Source: Mammaliicoccus vitulinus (GTDB lineage: Bacteria; Bacillota; Bacilli; Staphylococcales; Staphylococcaceae). Taken from it: a DNA stretch of 64,000 nucleotides. Positions 40,252 to 48,988 of this stretch are shown piece after piece (the stretch's first letter is position 1; each line of letters starts with the position of its first letter). Where the stretch lies: assembly GCF_029024305.1 (NCBI RefSeq), contig NZ_CP118974.1, positions 620,001 to 684,000 of the forward strand. The letters run 5' to 3'. The notes below the pieces were generated by a model. That model ran no database searches. It was not told where the DNA came from and worked only from the letters and a program-made list of their open reading frames with translations. The position numbers and the translations under genes are program-made.

Positions 40252-40371
40252 AGTCTTGCAACATAGAGACGTTCTATGTTGCTTGTTTGGTCAGTCTTGC
40301 AACATACAGAGCTTCTATGTAGCTTGTTTAGTAAGTCTTGCAACATAGAGCATGTACCTAAAAGAACAAGC
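40252..40371. repeat. Three tandem 41-bp hairpin repeats downstream of lutC
   Basis: AGTCTTGCAACATA begins at 40252, 40293 and 40334, a period of exactly 41. The first unit contains GCAACATAGA-GACGT-TCTATGTTGC, a perfect 10-bp hairpin; the second has a near-identical stem; the third is degenerate in its right half. The unit ends in a TTGTTTGGTC/TTGTTTAGTA tail. Confidence 0.8.
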
Positions 40372-40393
40372 AAAAAAATATATGGAAAATATA

Positions 40394-40600
40394 TTATTCT
40401 CCACGATTTTGTAAAGTGCTGACGCCCGGGGGAATAGTATGTGCGAGAGACTACAGGCTCGAACCATACCCCCAGGCAAGCATGCATTTTCAAAATCGTA
40501 AGATTTTAAAATGATAAAAAGATCTCTTCACTAAGCTATAGCCTAATGAAGAGATCTTTTATTTTGTGAATGGGTATTTATGTCCCAGACTCTTTAAATT
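40394..40600. repeat. Composite intergenic repeat, copy 3 (long palindrome B + type I hairpin + F arm)
   Basis: Bases 40394-40500 form a long imperfect hairpin: CGATTTTG outer arms (40404; inverse at 40491), then GCCCGGGGG...CCCCCAGGC inside, with GAGACTACAGGCTCGA near the tip. A type I hairpin (GATCTCTTCACTAAGC/GCCTAATGAAGAGATC, 40516-40565) and the F arm (GGGTATTTATGTCCCAGACTC, 40571-40591) follow. Nearly the same palindrome occurs at 48593-48700. Confidence 0.8.
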
Positions 40601-40964
40601 TTTTTATGTAAAAATTAAAGCGATAAGCTTCAGGAGGCTTATCGCTTTAGGGTATGTAACCCCATCCGTTCCATTTCATAATCATATATAAAGACTTCTT
40701 ACAGTTAATAATAAATTGTATGATGCCTATTCAATAATGAAGTACATTTATTACAACTTATCATCTGTATATTTAGTATAAGCTCAACATTACATATTAT
40801 CAATGTTAATTCATAAAAAAATATGCCAAATTTACACTTAAATTTCATATATGACATGACTCGCAAATACTTATGGTATGCTATTTACAAAAATTATCAG
40901 AAACTTCAAAAAATAATATGTTTTATGATATACTGTTCCTAATTTATTTTTGGGAGGAAAACTT
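40601..40964. other. Gene-free stretch upstream of the AbgT gene, with a perfect 12-bp hairpin
   Basis: AAAGCGATAAGC (40617-40628) and GCTTATCGCTTT (40637-40648) are perfect complements around a loop, TTCAGGAG, and no T-run follows. The remaining 300 bases are AT-rich with no readable gene; TATGATATACT near 40924-40934 may supply the -10 of the transporter gene. Confidence 0.5.
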
Positions 40965-42500
40965 ATGAGCCAAACAAAACAGAAGATTTCAATCATTCAT
41001 CGATTTCTCAATTTTATAGAAAAAGCAGGTAATAGATTACCTGATCCAAGTATTTTATTCTTCTTTTTATGTGCTGGGTTAATTTTTCTTTCATGGTTTG
41101 TTTCTTTATTTAATATTAAAGTTGAGAATCCAGGTACAGGAAAGACAGTTGAAGTTACAAACCTTATTTCTAGAGAAGGATTTGGGAAAATTATAAGTGA
41201 ATCCATTACAAACTTTTCTGAATTTCCAGCATTAGGTTTAGTATTAGCTGTAATGTTAGGTGTAGGGGTAGCAGAAAAAACAGGTTATTTCGATAAATTA
41301 ATGATTCAAGTTGTACAAAAAGCACCTAGAAAAATTATTGTACCAATTATCATATTTGTAGGTATTATAGGTAATGCTGCTGGCGATGCTGCGCCAGTTG
41401 TACTTCCGCCCTTAACGGCCTTAGTATTTATAAAGTTAGGCTATCATCCAATTGCAGGACTTGCTATGGCTTATGCTTCAGCACTTGGTGCGTTTGCAGC
41501 GAATATAACTTTAGGAATGGGCGATGCACTAGTATATGCGTTTACTAAACCAGCAGCAGAAATTATTGATAAAGATATTAATTTAAATGTAGCGATGAAC
41601 TGGTACTTTATTGCTGCATCGACGATTATTTTACTCCCAGCAATTTATTATGTCAGTATGAAAATTGTTATTCCACGTCTTGGAGAATATAAACCAAATG
41701 AAGATACTGAAAATGATGAAGCAAAAAATGAAATTAGCGCTAAAGAAAATAAAGCTTTAAAATTTGCGAATATTAGTTTTATGATCGTTGTAGGTGTATT
41801 ACTGGCATTATCTATACCAGAAAACGGATGGTTAAGAAACCCTAAAACAGGTAGCTTAATTGAGAAAGCACCATTAATGGATGGAGTAGGCATTATCATC
41901 TTAATTGTCTTCTTTGTGCCAGGTTTTGTGTATGGTATTGTTTCTGGAAGAATTGGCAATACTAAAGATTTAGGGAAAATGTTATCAGATTCAATGTCGA
42001 CAATGGGTAGCTTTATTGTGATTGTCTTCTTTGCTGCTCAATTACTCGCATATTTAGAATGGAGCAACTTAGGTATCGTGATATCTGTAAAAGGAGCAGA
42101 GATGTTGCAAGGGCAAAATGGTGTAGTGCTCATTATCGGCTTTATTATATTGAGTAGTTTAATCAATTTACTCATTGGAAGTGCATCAGCAAAATGGGCA
42201 ATATTAGCACCGATTTTTATACCGATGTTTATGTTGCTTGGATATCATCCAGCATTTACTCAAATGATCTATAGAATAGGGGACTCTATAACGAACCCAA
42301 TAACACCGATGATGCCTTACTTACCATTATTACTTTCCTATGCTCAAAAATACGATCAAAATATGAAATTAGGAACATTAATTTCTAGTTTAATGCCTTA
42401 TTCAATCGTTCTAGCAATCGTTTGGCCAATATTTATGATTATATGGTTTTTATTAGGTATACCTCTTGGTCCAGGTGGAGATATTTACTTTAATAAATAA
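40965..42500 (+). CDS. AbgT-family transporter (p-aminobenzoyl-glutamate transporter-like)
   Basis: 511 residues, about twelve predicted helices and re-entrant loops. The start, FIEKAGNRLPDPSILFFFLC, and the NAAGDAAPVVLPPL stretch (near residue 130) are hallmarks of the AbgT/MtrF family, which imports aminobenzoyl-glutamate or exports antifolates. The ATG at 40965 follows GGGAGG; an ATG at 40950 would overlap that site. Monocistronic. Confidence 0.88.
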   Translation: MSQTKQKISIIHRFLNFIEKAGNRLPDPSILFFFLCAGLIFLSWFVSLFNIKVENPGTGKTVEVTNLISREGFGKIISESITNFSEFPALGLVLAVMLGVGVAEKTGYFDKLMIQVVQKAPRKIIVPIIIFVGIIGNAAGDAAPVVLPPLTALVFIKLGYHPIAGLAMAYASALGAFAANITLGMGDALVYAFTKPAAEIIDKDINLNVAMNWYFIAASTIILLPAIYYVSMKIVIPRLGEYKPNEDTENDEAKNEISAKENKALKFANISFMIVVGVLLALSIPENGWLRNPKTGSLIEKAPLMDGVGIIILIVFFVPGFVYGIVSGRIGNTKDLGKMLSDSMSTMGSFIVIVFFAAQLLAYLEWSNLGIVISVKGAEMLQGQNGVVLIIGFIILSSLINLLIGSASAKWAILAPIFIPMFMLLGYHPAFTQMIYRIGDSITNPITPMMPYLPLLLSYAQKYDQNMKLGTLISSLMPYSIVLAIVWPIFMIIWFLLGIPLGPGGDIYFNK

Positions 42501-42679
42501 ATTTATTCTAGACGAATTAATTGTTAGTTATAATAGTTCTATTTCAAGTATATTTGTATGAAAGCTATTCCATAAATAACTGTCTATATGGTACAATCAC
42601 CAATGGTAGATCAATAACATTTCAAATAAGAATATACAATATATAATATATATAACAACAAATAGAAAAGGATGATTTA

Positions 42680-43621
42680 ATGTCTCCGTTAATGTTAAAG
42701 CCTGTCTTTAAAGAGCGCATATGGGGCGGCCGAAATTTAGAAAAAATGGGATATAACCTTCCAAATGGACAGATAGGTGAATGTTGGGGAATATCTGCTC
42801 ATGAAAATGGACCTAACGAAATAGCAAGTGGCCCGTATAAAGGGCAAACTTTAGACCAAGTTTGGTCAGAACACCCTGAGCTTTTTGGCAACCCTTCAGA
42901 AGAAAAATTTCCATTACTCACTAAAATTTTAGATGCTAATGATAAATTATCAGTTCAAGTACATCCTGATGACACGTATGCATCCGAACATGAAAATGGT
43001 GAATTTGGTAAAACAGAATGTTGGTATGTTATTGACGCAAAAGAAGATGCAGAAATTATATATGGTACATATGCTAATACAAAACAGCAATTAGAAGAAT
43101 TTATAAAAAACGAAGATTGGGATCATCTTTTTAAACGTATTAAAGTAGAACAGGGAGACTTCTTTTATGTGCCAAGTGGAACAGTACATGCTATAGGAAG
43201 CGGCATTATGATTTTAGAAACACAGCAAAATTCTGATACAACTTATAGAATTTATGATTATGATCGCATCGATCAAGACGGAAACAAAAGAGAGCTGCAT
43301 TTAGATAAGAGTCAAGATGTCATTACTGTTGGTTCACAAAGTCCGAACGTACCGCCTAAAAAAATTGATGACGAAGAACAAAAAGGTATATTGTTAGTTG
43401 AGAGTGATTTCTTTACAGTTGCTAAATGGCAAATCAATGGAACATTTAACTTTAGAAAACCGAGAGATTATTGTTTAGTTAGTGTCATTGCAGGTAACGG
43501 AGAAATTATAACTGACGGAAATGTATTTGAAGTAGATAAAGGTGATCACTTAATCATGACTGCAGATGATTTAGATAACCATATTAACGGTCAATTAGAA
43601 GTTATTATTAGCTATGTTTAG
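42680..43621 (+). CDS. manA: Mannose-6-phosphate isomerase, class I
   Basis: 313 residues, cupin-fold zinc enzyme interconverting mannose-6-P and fructose-6-P. Motifs are FKERIWGG at the start, the metal ligands in VQVHPDDTYA (about 95-104) with GKTECWYV, and GTVHAIGSG (about 172-180). GGATGA-type ribosome site. A small membrane-protein gene follows 15 bases later and shares its terminator. Confidence 0.94.
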   Translation: MSPLMLKPVFKERIWGGRNLEKMGYNLPNGQIGECWGISAHENGPNEIASGPYKGQTLDQVWSEHPELFGNPSEEKFPLLTKILDANDKLSVQVHPDDTYASEHENGEFGKTECWYVIDAKEDAEIIYGTYANTKQQLEEFIKNEDWDHLFKRIKVEQGDFFYVPSGTVHAIGSGIMILETQQNSDTTYRIYDYDRIDQDGNKRELHLDKSQDVITVGSQSPNVPPKKIDDEEQKGILLVESDFFTVAKWQINGTFNFRKPRDYCLVSVIAGNGEIITDGNVFEVDKGDHLIMTADDLDNHINGQLEVIISYV

Positions 43622-43636
43622 AATGGAGCAAATAAA

Positions 43637-43867
43637 ATGAAGAAATTTTTATATTTATCATTAGCGTGTGCAGTTATAGCCGGGCTAGGAATATTCTTTG
43701 GCTTACCAAAATATCCTACTCCTGTCATTCCATTTATAATTGCGCTAATAGGATTGCTATTAGCTATCTCTACAGTAAAAGATAAAGAAATTTCAGCAGG
43801 GCTTAAGCTAGGAGGCATTTTAGTAAATCTGATGCCATGCTTAGCCGGACTATCATTAATTATATAA
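43637..43867 (+). CDS. Small hydrophobic membrane protein
   Basis: 76 residues with about three hydrophobic segments and a short charged loop (KDKEISAGLK). No recognised family. It follows manA by 15 bases with GGAGCAAATAAA in front of the ATG, so it is probably co-transcribed with it. Confidence 0.6.
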   Translation: MKKFLYLSLACAVIAGLGIFFGLPKYPTPVIPFIIALIGLLLAISTVKDKEISAGLKLGGILVNLMPCLAGLSLII

Positions 43868-43880
43868 ATAGAAATAGAAA

Positions 43881-43917
43881 AAACAGCCGACAAAATATAA
43901 ATTTGCCGGCTGTTTTG
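43881..43917 (+). terminator. Terminator after manA and the small membrane gene
   Basis: Stem AAACAGCCGACAAA / TTTGCCGGCTGTTTT, with a T-run, 13 bases after the stop. Confidence 0.85.
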
Positions 43918-44111
43918 TGATTTATTTAAATTGAGAAGTTTTTTATAAATGTAGTATCTTATACTATTATCTTATTATGAATCTTTCAAAATAATATAGA
44001 GTTATAGGATTAGTGAAAATGAAATAAAACTGTAATATAAACCACTCTAAATACAGTGTATAATTAGAAAGAATAAATAAATAACTGGAAAGAAGATGGA
44101 GGTAAATTAAT

Positions 44112-45110
44112 TTGAAGAAAAAGACAATAGCGGCTTTCGTTGGCGCTTCTGTAGCAGTAGCAGTATCTTCTCATCACGCTGAAGCGGCAACGTATAAAGT
44201 TAAAAGTGGAGATTCTTTGTGGTTAATTGCTGACAAACATAATACAACAATTGCGAAAATAAGAAGTTTAAATAAATTAAACTCTAATCTCATTTTCCCT
44301 AATCAAGTATTGCAAGTACCGGGAACAACAAGTTCATCGAATTCTAACACGGGTTCTACTTCAACTTCATCAACGACATATTATACAGTGAAATCGGGAG
44401 ATTCATTATCAGCAATTGCCGGTAAATATGGTACATCATACCAAAAGATTATGTCATTGAATGGATTGAGCAATACTATTATTTATCCGGGACAAAGGTT
44501 GAAAGTTAATGGAACAACAAGTTCTAGTAGTAGTTCTAATAATACCGGGACGTCAAATAATTCAGGTAGCACTTCTACATATACAGTGAAATCGGGAGAT
44601 TCATTATCAGCAATTGCAGCTAGATATGGTACAACTTACCAAAAAATTATGTCTTTAAATGGATTATCAAATTTCATTATTTATCCAGGACAAAAACTAA
44701 AAGTAAGCGGCACTGTTTCTAACACTGGCGGCAATTCAACTTCTAATAACAATAGTGGTTATGTAGCACCTAAGTTTTACCATCAAAATTTATATGACTG
44801 GGGACAATGTACTTGGCATGTCTTTAACCGTCGTCAAGCTATCGGTAAACCAATCAGTACTTACTGGTGGAATGCAAATAACTGGGCTAGTGCAGCAGCT
44901 AAAGATGGCTATAGAGTCAATCGTACGCCAGCTGTAGGATCAATCTTGCAATCATCTGCTGGATATTACGGTCATGTGTCATTTGTAGAACGTATAAATT
45001 CAAATGGTAGCATTCAAGTTTCAGAAATGAACTTTGCTTCATCTCCAGGTGTATTAACTTATAGAACAATAGCGGCTTCACAAGTATCAAGTTATAATTT
45101 TATACATTAA
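44112..45110 (+). CDS. sle1: LysM-CHAP peptidoglycan hydrolase (Sle1/Aaa-like autolysin)
   Basis: 332 residues. Signal peptide 1-25 ending AEA. Three LysM repeats (about 27-71, 92-136, 158-202), each with KSGDSL and YPGQ-type ends, are separated by Ser/Thr/Asn-rich linkers; the second and third repeats are nearly identical, also in DNA. The CHAP amidase domain (about 215-332) has its cysteine in [10 protein letters not shown] and histidine in GHVSFVERI. It splits septal peptidoglycan in relatives. TTG start after TGGAGG. Confidence 0.92.
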   Translation: MKKKTIAAFVGASVAVAVSSHHAEAATYKVKSGDSLWLIADKHNTTIAKIRSLNKLNSNLIFPNQVLQVPGTTSSSNSNTGSTSTSSTTYYTVKSGDSLSAIAGKYGTSYQKIMSLNGLSNTIIYPGQRLKVNGTTSSSSSSNNTGTSNNSGSTSTYTVKSGDSLSAIAARYGTTYQKIMSLNGLSNFIIYPGQKLKVSGTVSNTGGNSTSNNNSGYVAPKFYHQNLYDWGQCTWHVFNRRQAIGKPISTYWWNANNWASAAAKDGYRVNRTPAVGSILQSSAGYYGHVSFVERINSNGSIQVSEMNFASSPGVLTYRTIAASQVSSYNFIH

Positions 45111-45116
45111 AACACA

Positions 45117-45149
45117 AAACTGAGACACATTGTTGTCTCAGTTTTTTTA
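45117..45149 (+). terminator. Terminator after the LysM-CHAP gene
   Basis: Stem AAACTGAGACA / TGTCTCAGTTT followed by a T-run, seven bases after the stop codon. Confidence 0.92.
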
Positions 45150-45317
45150 TACGTGTAAACATAGACATGAATGTGAATGTCTTATACAATGTAAATATTA
45201 ATGTGTTGTTAAAAAAGTAAATGCAAAGTGAACTTTTCATAGAATATAAAACAATGACATCAAAACAAATTTGATGATGATGATAATCGATAATTATTGA
45301 TATTAAGGAGTATACAT

Positions 45318-46688
45318 ATGTCTGAAGAAAGAAACTACTTTTGGTTAAATTGTGGATATAATAGGTGGAATCATACGGAACCATTAGAAGGACAAATAGC
45401 GGTATTTGAGTCAGGTGCAAGTTTTAATCCTACTCAAGGATATCATGCATTTAAAACAGCAAGACCTGGAGACAAAGTAATATACTATCAAGTTCAAAAT
45501 CAAGTAGGATTGCTAGGTTATGGTGAAATTGTTCATGTTCAAACTGGTGGCAATCAAAAGGTGAGTATTCACTTTAAATTCGAGGAATCTTTAACGATGC
45601 TATCTATTGAATATTTAAAAAGAAGTGAACAATTAGAATTAAGAATCAAACAGATTACAGATCAATTGTTTAATCGTATTTCAAAAGAAGAGTTTGATTT
45701 AATTATTGGATTAGGACAAGGTGCAATTAAAATCCCAAGATATTTTCTATTATCTGAAGAAATCCCATTTGAAGAAGATGAAACTTATACTATATTTACA
45801 CATACTGTAAATGGCATTAAAAGAAATGGTTATACCTATTATACGCAATTAGAAATAGGTGACCAAATTGTATTTTTAAGTAGAAACGCTAATCACTCAA
45901 TTATTGGTACTGGAGAAGTTTCTGATAGTATACATAAACTTCCACCACAGCCTGGTAGAACAGATTCTACTTGTATTAAAGTTAAATATCATAACGATAT
46001 TAACCCTATAAATGTTGGAGAATTAAATAAACATCAATCCTTAAAAAAATTATACTTCTTACAAGAAAATTCAAAGCAATCTATTGCTAACTTAACTAAA
46101 GCTCAATATGACGCAATGATGGATATGAGTAACGGCACGTATCAACAAAGCTCAAATCAACAATATGAGATGCCTGTTCAACGAGAGCAAGAAACTGAAC
46201 ATAAAAAAGACAAGCCTATCATTTTGATGCTTTGTGATAATAAAGAAGATGGATTGAAAAAAGCTAAACATTATGTTGAACGTGAACTTGCTAAAGGTAT
46301 ATATACTGTCGGTCATCCAGACTTTTCAGAAGAAATGTTATATGGCAGATATTTACCGAATGAAAGTGGCGCGTTGTATTACAGAGAAGGATTTATCACA
46401 GGTCATATTACGAACTCTGAAAGAGAGTGGCTCGTTATAGATCAGTTTGAAAGAATCGATCCAGAAATATTTCAGTTATTCTTAAATGTGCTTGATGGGC
46501 ATGAAATGACAGTACCGAGATATAACCACGAAGGAAAAATGGTCAAATGGAGTTTAGAAAAAGACTCATTCTACCGTCACAATCCAAAGTGGAGAATGAT
46601 CGGTTTATGCTATGGCTCATTAGAAGATATTAAACAACAATACTCTCATCAGTTTTTAAAACATTGTAGAGTGCTACATGTAGGATAA
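45318..46688 (+). CDS. Tandem EVE-like domain protein with degenerate McrB-type AAA+ C-terminus
   Basis: 456 residues. Residues about 6-130 and 141-270 form two similar units: each opens with a Y-F-x-L strand, has a GDKVIYYQ / GDQIVFLS strand followed by a G-x-G-E turn, and ends ISKEEFDLII / LTKAQYDAMM. This fits a duplicated EVE-like (modified-base reader) domain. Residues about 298-456 align by eye with McrB AAA+ features: HPDFSEEMLYG, WLVIDQFERID in the Walker B place, LDGHEMTVP, and IGL...VLHVG. The Walker A loop, Walker B glutamate, sensor asparagine and arginine finger are all missing. ATG at 45318 after TAAGGAG. Confidence 0.7.
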   Translation: MSEERNYFWLNCGYNRWNHTEPLEGQIAVFESGASFNPTQGYHAFKTARPGDKVIYYQVQNQVGLLGYGEIVHVQTGGNQKVSIHFKFEESLTMLSIEYLKRSEQLELRIKQITDQLFNRISKEEFDLIIGLGQGAIKIPRYFLLSEEIPFEEDETYTIFTHTVNGIKRNGYTYYTQLEIGDQIVFLSRNANHSIIGTGEVSDSIHKLPPQPGRTDSTCIKVKYHNDINPINVGELNKHQSLKKLYFLQENSKQSIANLTKAQYDAMMDMSNGTYQQSSNQQYEMPVQREQETEHKKDKPIILMLCDNKEDGLKKAKHYVERELAKGIYTVGHPDFSEEMLYGRYLPNESGALYYREGFITGHITNSEREWLVIDQFERIDPEIFQLFLNVLDGHEMTVPRYNHEGKMVKWSLEKDSFYRHNPKWRMIGLCYGSLEDIKQQYSHQFLKHCRVLHVG

Positions 46689-46700
46689 TAAATAAAACAG

Positions 46701-46806
46701 TTTGGTACATAAATATCCATTCTCGAAACAAAGGTCTCTTCATTAGGTTATAGCCTAGTGAAGAGATCTTTTGTTTTTATATCTTACGATTTTGAATCAG
46801 AAGATA
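46701..46806. repeat. Composite intergenic repeat, copy 4 (F arm + type I hairpin + reversed arm)
   Basis: The arm at 46703-46730 (GGTACATAAATATCCATTCTCGAAACAAA) matches copy 1. The type I hairpin GGTCTCTTCATTAGG/CCTAGTGAAGAGATC (46733-46770) has a T-run. TCTTACGATTTTGA (46782-46795) is the inverse of the TCAAAATCGTAAGA arm of copy 3. It also serves as terminator of the EVE-domain gene. Confidence 0.75.
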
Positions 46807-46909
46807 TTTTACCATTCTGGTGTAATAGGGTTTATTAAATACTGAATATTCTGTAAGATGATAATATGCTTATGTGTATTCCTATTATAAAAAGAGAAGG
46901 GGTCATTTT

Positions 46910-48283
46910 ATGGAAAAAATCGTAGCATTTTCTGATTGGTTATGGGGGTATCCAATCGTCACACTTTTATTATTATCTAGTTTATTTTTAACATTATACT
47001 TAGGTTTTATTCAATTTAGACATTTTGGATATATGATGAAACAAACATTTGGCAGCATTAATAAAAAGCCAAAGGGTGAAGGAACCATTACACCAAGACA
47101 AGCATTAACATCGGCGTTATCTTCTACAGTTGGTGCAGCAAATATTGTTGGTGTGCCTACTGCCATTATGATGGGTGGTCCAGGTGCTGTATTTTGGATG
47201 ATGGTTATCGCCTTTTTAGGTATGGCTTTAAAATATAGCGAGAACGTATTAGGTATTCATTATCGAGAAAAGAATGATAAAGGTGAGTTTGTAGGTGGGC
47301 CAACTTATTACATGAAAAAAGGTTTTAAAAATAAGAAAGTCGGTCTCATATTTTCCTTTGTATTTGCGTTTGCATTAATGATTGAGCTTATACCAAGTAT
47401 TATGGTACAAGGTAATTCAGCAGCAAGTACAGTTGAAGATACATTCAATATCGATATGGGTATTACAGGCATTTTATTAGCTATTGCAGCGGCAATGGTT
47501 GTATTTGGCGGTATTAAGCGTATTGCAACGTTTACTGAAATGATTGTTCCGATAATGGTTGGATTGTATTGTATTATGGGATTCATTATAATTGCGATCA
47601 ATATTCAGCATGTACCGGGTGTCATCGCTTTAGTTGTTGAAAAAGCTTTTAACCCAGATGCTGCTTTAGGTGGTAGTTTTGGTGCAGCGCTAGCGACTAC
47701 GGTTCGTTGGGGATTCGCGAGAGGTATTTATTCTAATGAAGCTGGTTTAGGTACATCACCAATTGCGCATGCAGCAGCAAAGACAGATCATCCAGTTAGA
47801 CAAGCTTTCTGGAGTGTGAGTGAAATTGTAGTAGATACTTTAATTATTTGTAGTACGACTGCATTCGTAGTGCTCGTTTCAGATGTATGGAAAGATGATG
47901 ATGCAACTGAACAATCAGCAGCGCTAACGGCGAGAGCATTTAATAATGCTTTCGGAACATTTGGAAGCTGGATAGTATCTATTTCGATGGTGTTCTTCGT
48001 GTTCTCTACAATTATAGTCGTTATATATTATGGCTCAAGGATGGCAGAATACTTATTTGGACTCACAGCAGGATTTATTATGAAAATTGTTTACGTATTA
48101 TCAATTGCGCTTGGAGCTTTTGGTGCAGGAACACAACTATGGAACTTATTAGATATTGCTTTAGCATGTATTTTAATTCCGAATATTATAGCTGTTGTCT
48201 TGCTATCACCTAAAGTTAAAGCATTAACGAAAGAGTTTTTTACAGGAAAAGAATTTTATTTGAAAGATAAAAAAGGTAAGTAA
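46910..48283 (+). CDS. Alanine/glycine:cation symporter, AGCS family
   Basis: 457 residues, about ten predicted helices. The TSALSSTVGAANIVGVPTAI block (about 65-84), GGPTYYMKKGF near residue 128 and RGIYSNEAGLGTSPIAHAAAK (about 268-288) are characteristic of sodium-coupled alanine/glycine carriers (AlsT type). The ATG at 46910 follows GAAGGGG; an upstream in-frame ATG would add 12 unlikely residues. Confidence 0.9.
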   Translation: MEKIVAFSDWLWGYPIVTLLLLSSLFLTLYLGFIQFRHFGYMMKQTFGSINKKPKGEGTITPRQALTSALSSTVGAANIVGVPTAIMMGGPGAVFWMMVIAFLGMALKYSENVLGIHYREKNDKGEFVGGPTYYMKKGFKNKKVGLIFSFVFAFALMIELIPSIMVQGNSAASTVEDTFNIDMGITGILLAIAAAMVVFGGIKRIATFTEMIVPIMVGLYCIMGFIIIAINIQHVPGVIALVVEKAFNPDAALGGSFGAALATTVRWGFARGIYSNEAGLGTSPIAHAAAKTDHPVRQAFWSVSEIVVDTLIICSTTAFVVLVSDVWKDDDATEQSAALTARAFNNAFGTFGSWIVSISMVFFVFSTIIVVIYYGSRMAEYLFGLTAGFIMKIVYVLSIALGAFGAGTQLWNLLDIALACILIPNIIAVVLLSPKVKALTKEFFTGKEFYLKDKKGK

Positions 48284-48304
48284 CATTCATCACTTAATTT
48301 CAGT

Positions 48305-48343
48305 GTGTCGACAAAGTTTTTAAAACTTTGCCGGCATTTTTTT
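48305..48343 (+). terminator. Terminator after the AGCS gene
   Basis: TGTCGACAAAGTTTT pairs with AAAACTTTGCCGGCA (two G-U pairs in RNA) and is followed by TTTTTTT. Confidence 0.8.
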
Positions 48344-48740
48344 ATGCGCATGCTTTCCGCGGGCATGTTCTCAGCCTGTAGTCTTCGAATCATGCTGTTC
48401 CCGCAGGAGTCAGCGCTAAAAAAATACCGAATATTAACAAATTAAATTATAAAATAGATGGAATTTTATTTAGGAGTTGATTCTATGTTAAATTTTATTT
48501 TGAATTTATCAAGTCAGGCTCCACATGATAAATAGAGCCATTGAATTTATCAAGTGAAGGTCCACATGATAAATAGCAAAAAATCTTTAAAATATTCTCT
48601 ACGATTTTGTGAAGTGCTGACGCCCGGGGGAATAGTATGAGTGAGAGACTACAGGCTCGAGCCATACCCCTAGGCAAGCATGCACGAACAAAATCTTAAG
48701 ATTTTAAAACATATCACGCTGTTTACTAAAAAACCGCCAA
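48344..48740. repeat. Dense cluster of intergenic repeats (copy 5): reversed palindrome, two mini-palindromes, long palindrome B
   Basis: Bases 48348-48415 (TGCTTTCCGCGGGCA...CAGCCTGTAGTCT...CCCGCAGGAGTCAGC) are an inverted, diverged relative of the palindrome at 48593-48700. Mini-palindromes GAATTTATCAAGT...ACATGATAAATAG sit at 48502-48535 and 48543-48576. Palindrome B (48593-48700) closely matches 40394-40500. It runs into CATATCACGCTG, which looks like the left half only of a type II hairpin, with no right half: a truncated copy. Confidence 0.75.
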
Positions 48741-48988
48741 CAAGTTCACTTTAAGTGACTTTGTTGACAGTCTGAGATTATAAAGAAAGCTGTTATAATC
48801 TTTTTTTGTTTTAAAAATAATCGTTCATTTATAAATTTTGTGAGTATGTCATATCAGTTTGCTAATTGACCACTAAAAAAATACATAAATTGTCAAATAT
48901 ATTATTAAATTCCATATTGATGTTATTTAATTTTGTGTTAAAATTATTTTAAGATAATTTAATTAACTAATAATCAGGAGGCCTGACT
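48741..48988 (+). other. Gene-free stretch upstream of the SarA-family gene
   Basis: It contains a stem CAACAAGTTCACTT/AGTGACTTTGTTG (48739-48768) and a terminator-like hairpin AGATTATAA...TTATAATCT with a T-run (48775-48809). A possible promoter is TTGTCA (48890-48895), 17 bases, CATATT (48913-48918). No gene is readable. Confidence 0.45.

Noticed and set aside
40252-40371. CRISPR array
   Set aside because: The 41-bp units are contiguous with no unique spacers and there are no cas genes nearby.
40176-40493. A 105-codon minus-strand frame after lutC
   Set aside because: It is made of the tandem hairpins and palindrome B; repeats explain the openness and there is no ribosome site.
46772-46909. 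T-box or glycine riboswitch before the AGCS symporter
   Set aside because: The 140 bases show no T-box sequence, no tandem glycine aptamer pattern and no terminator/antiterminator pair beyond the repeat hairpin.
48495-48677. A 60-codon minus-strand frame in the repeat cluster
   Set aside because: It runs through mini-palindromes and palindrome B; no sign of selection for coding.
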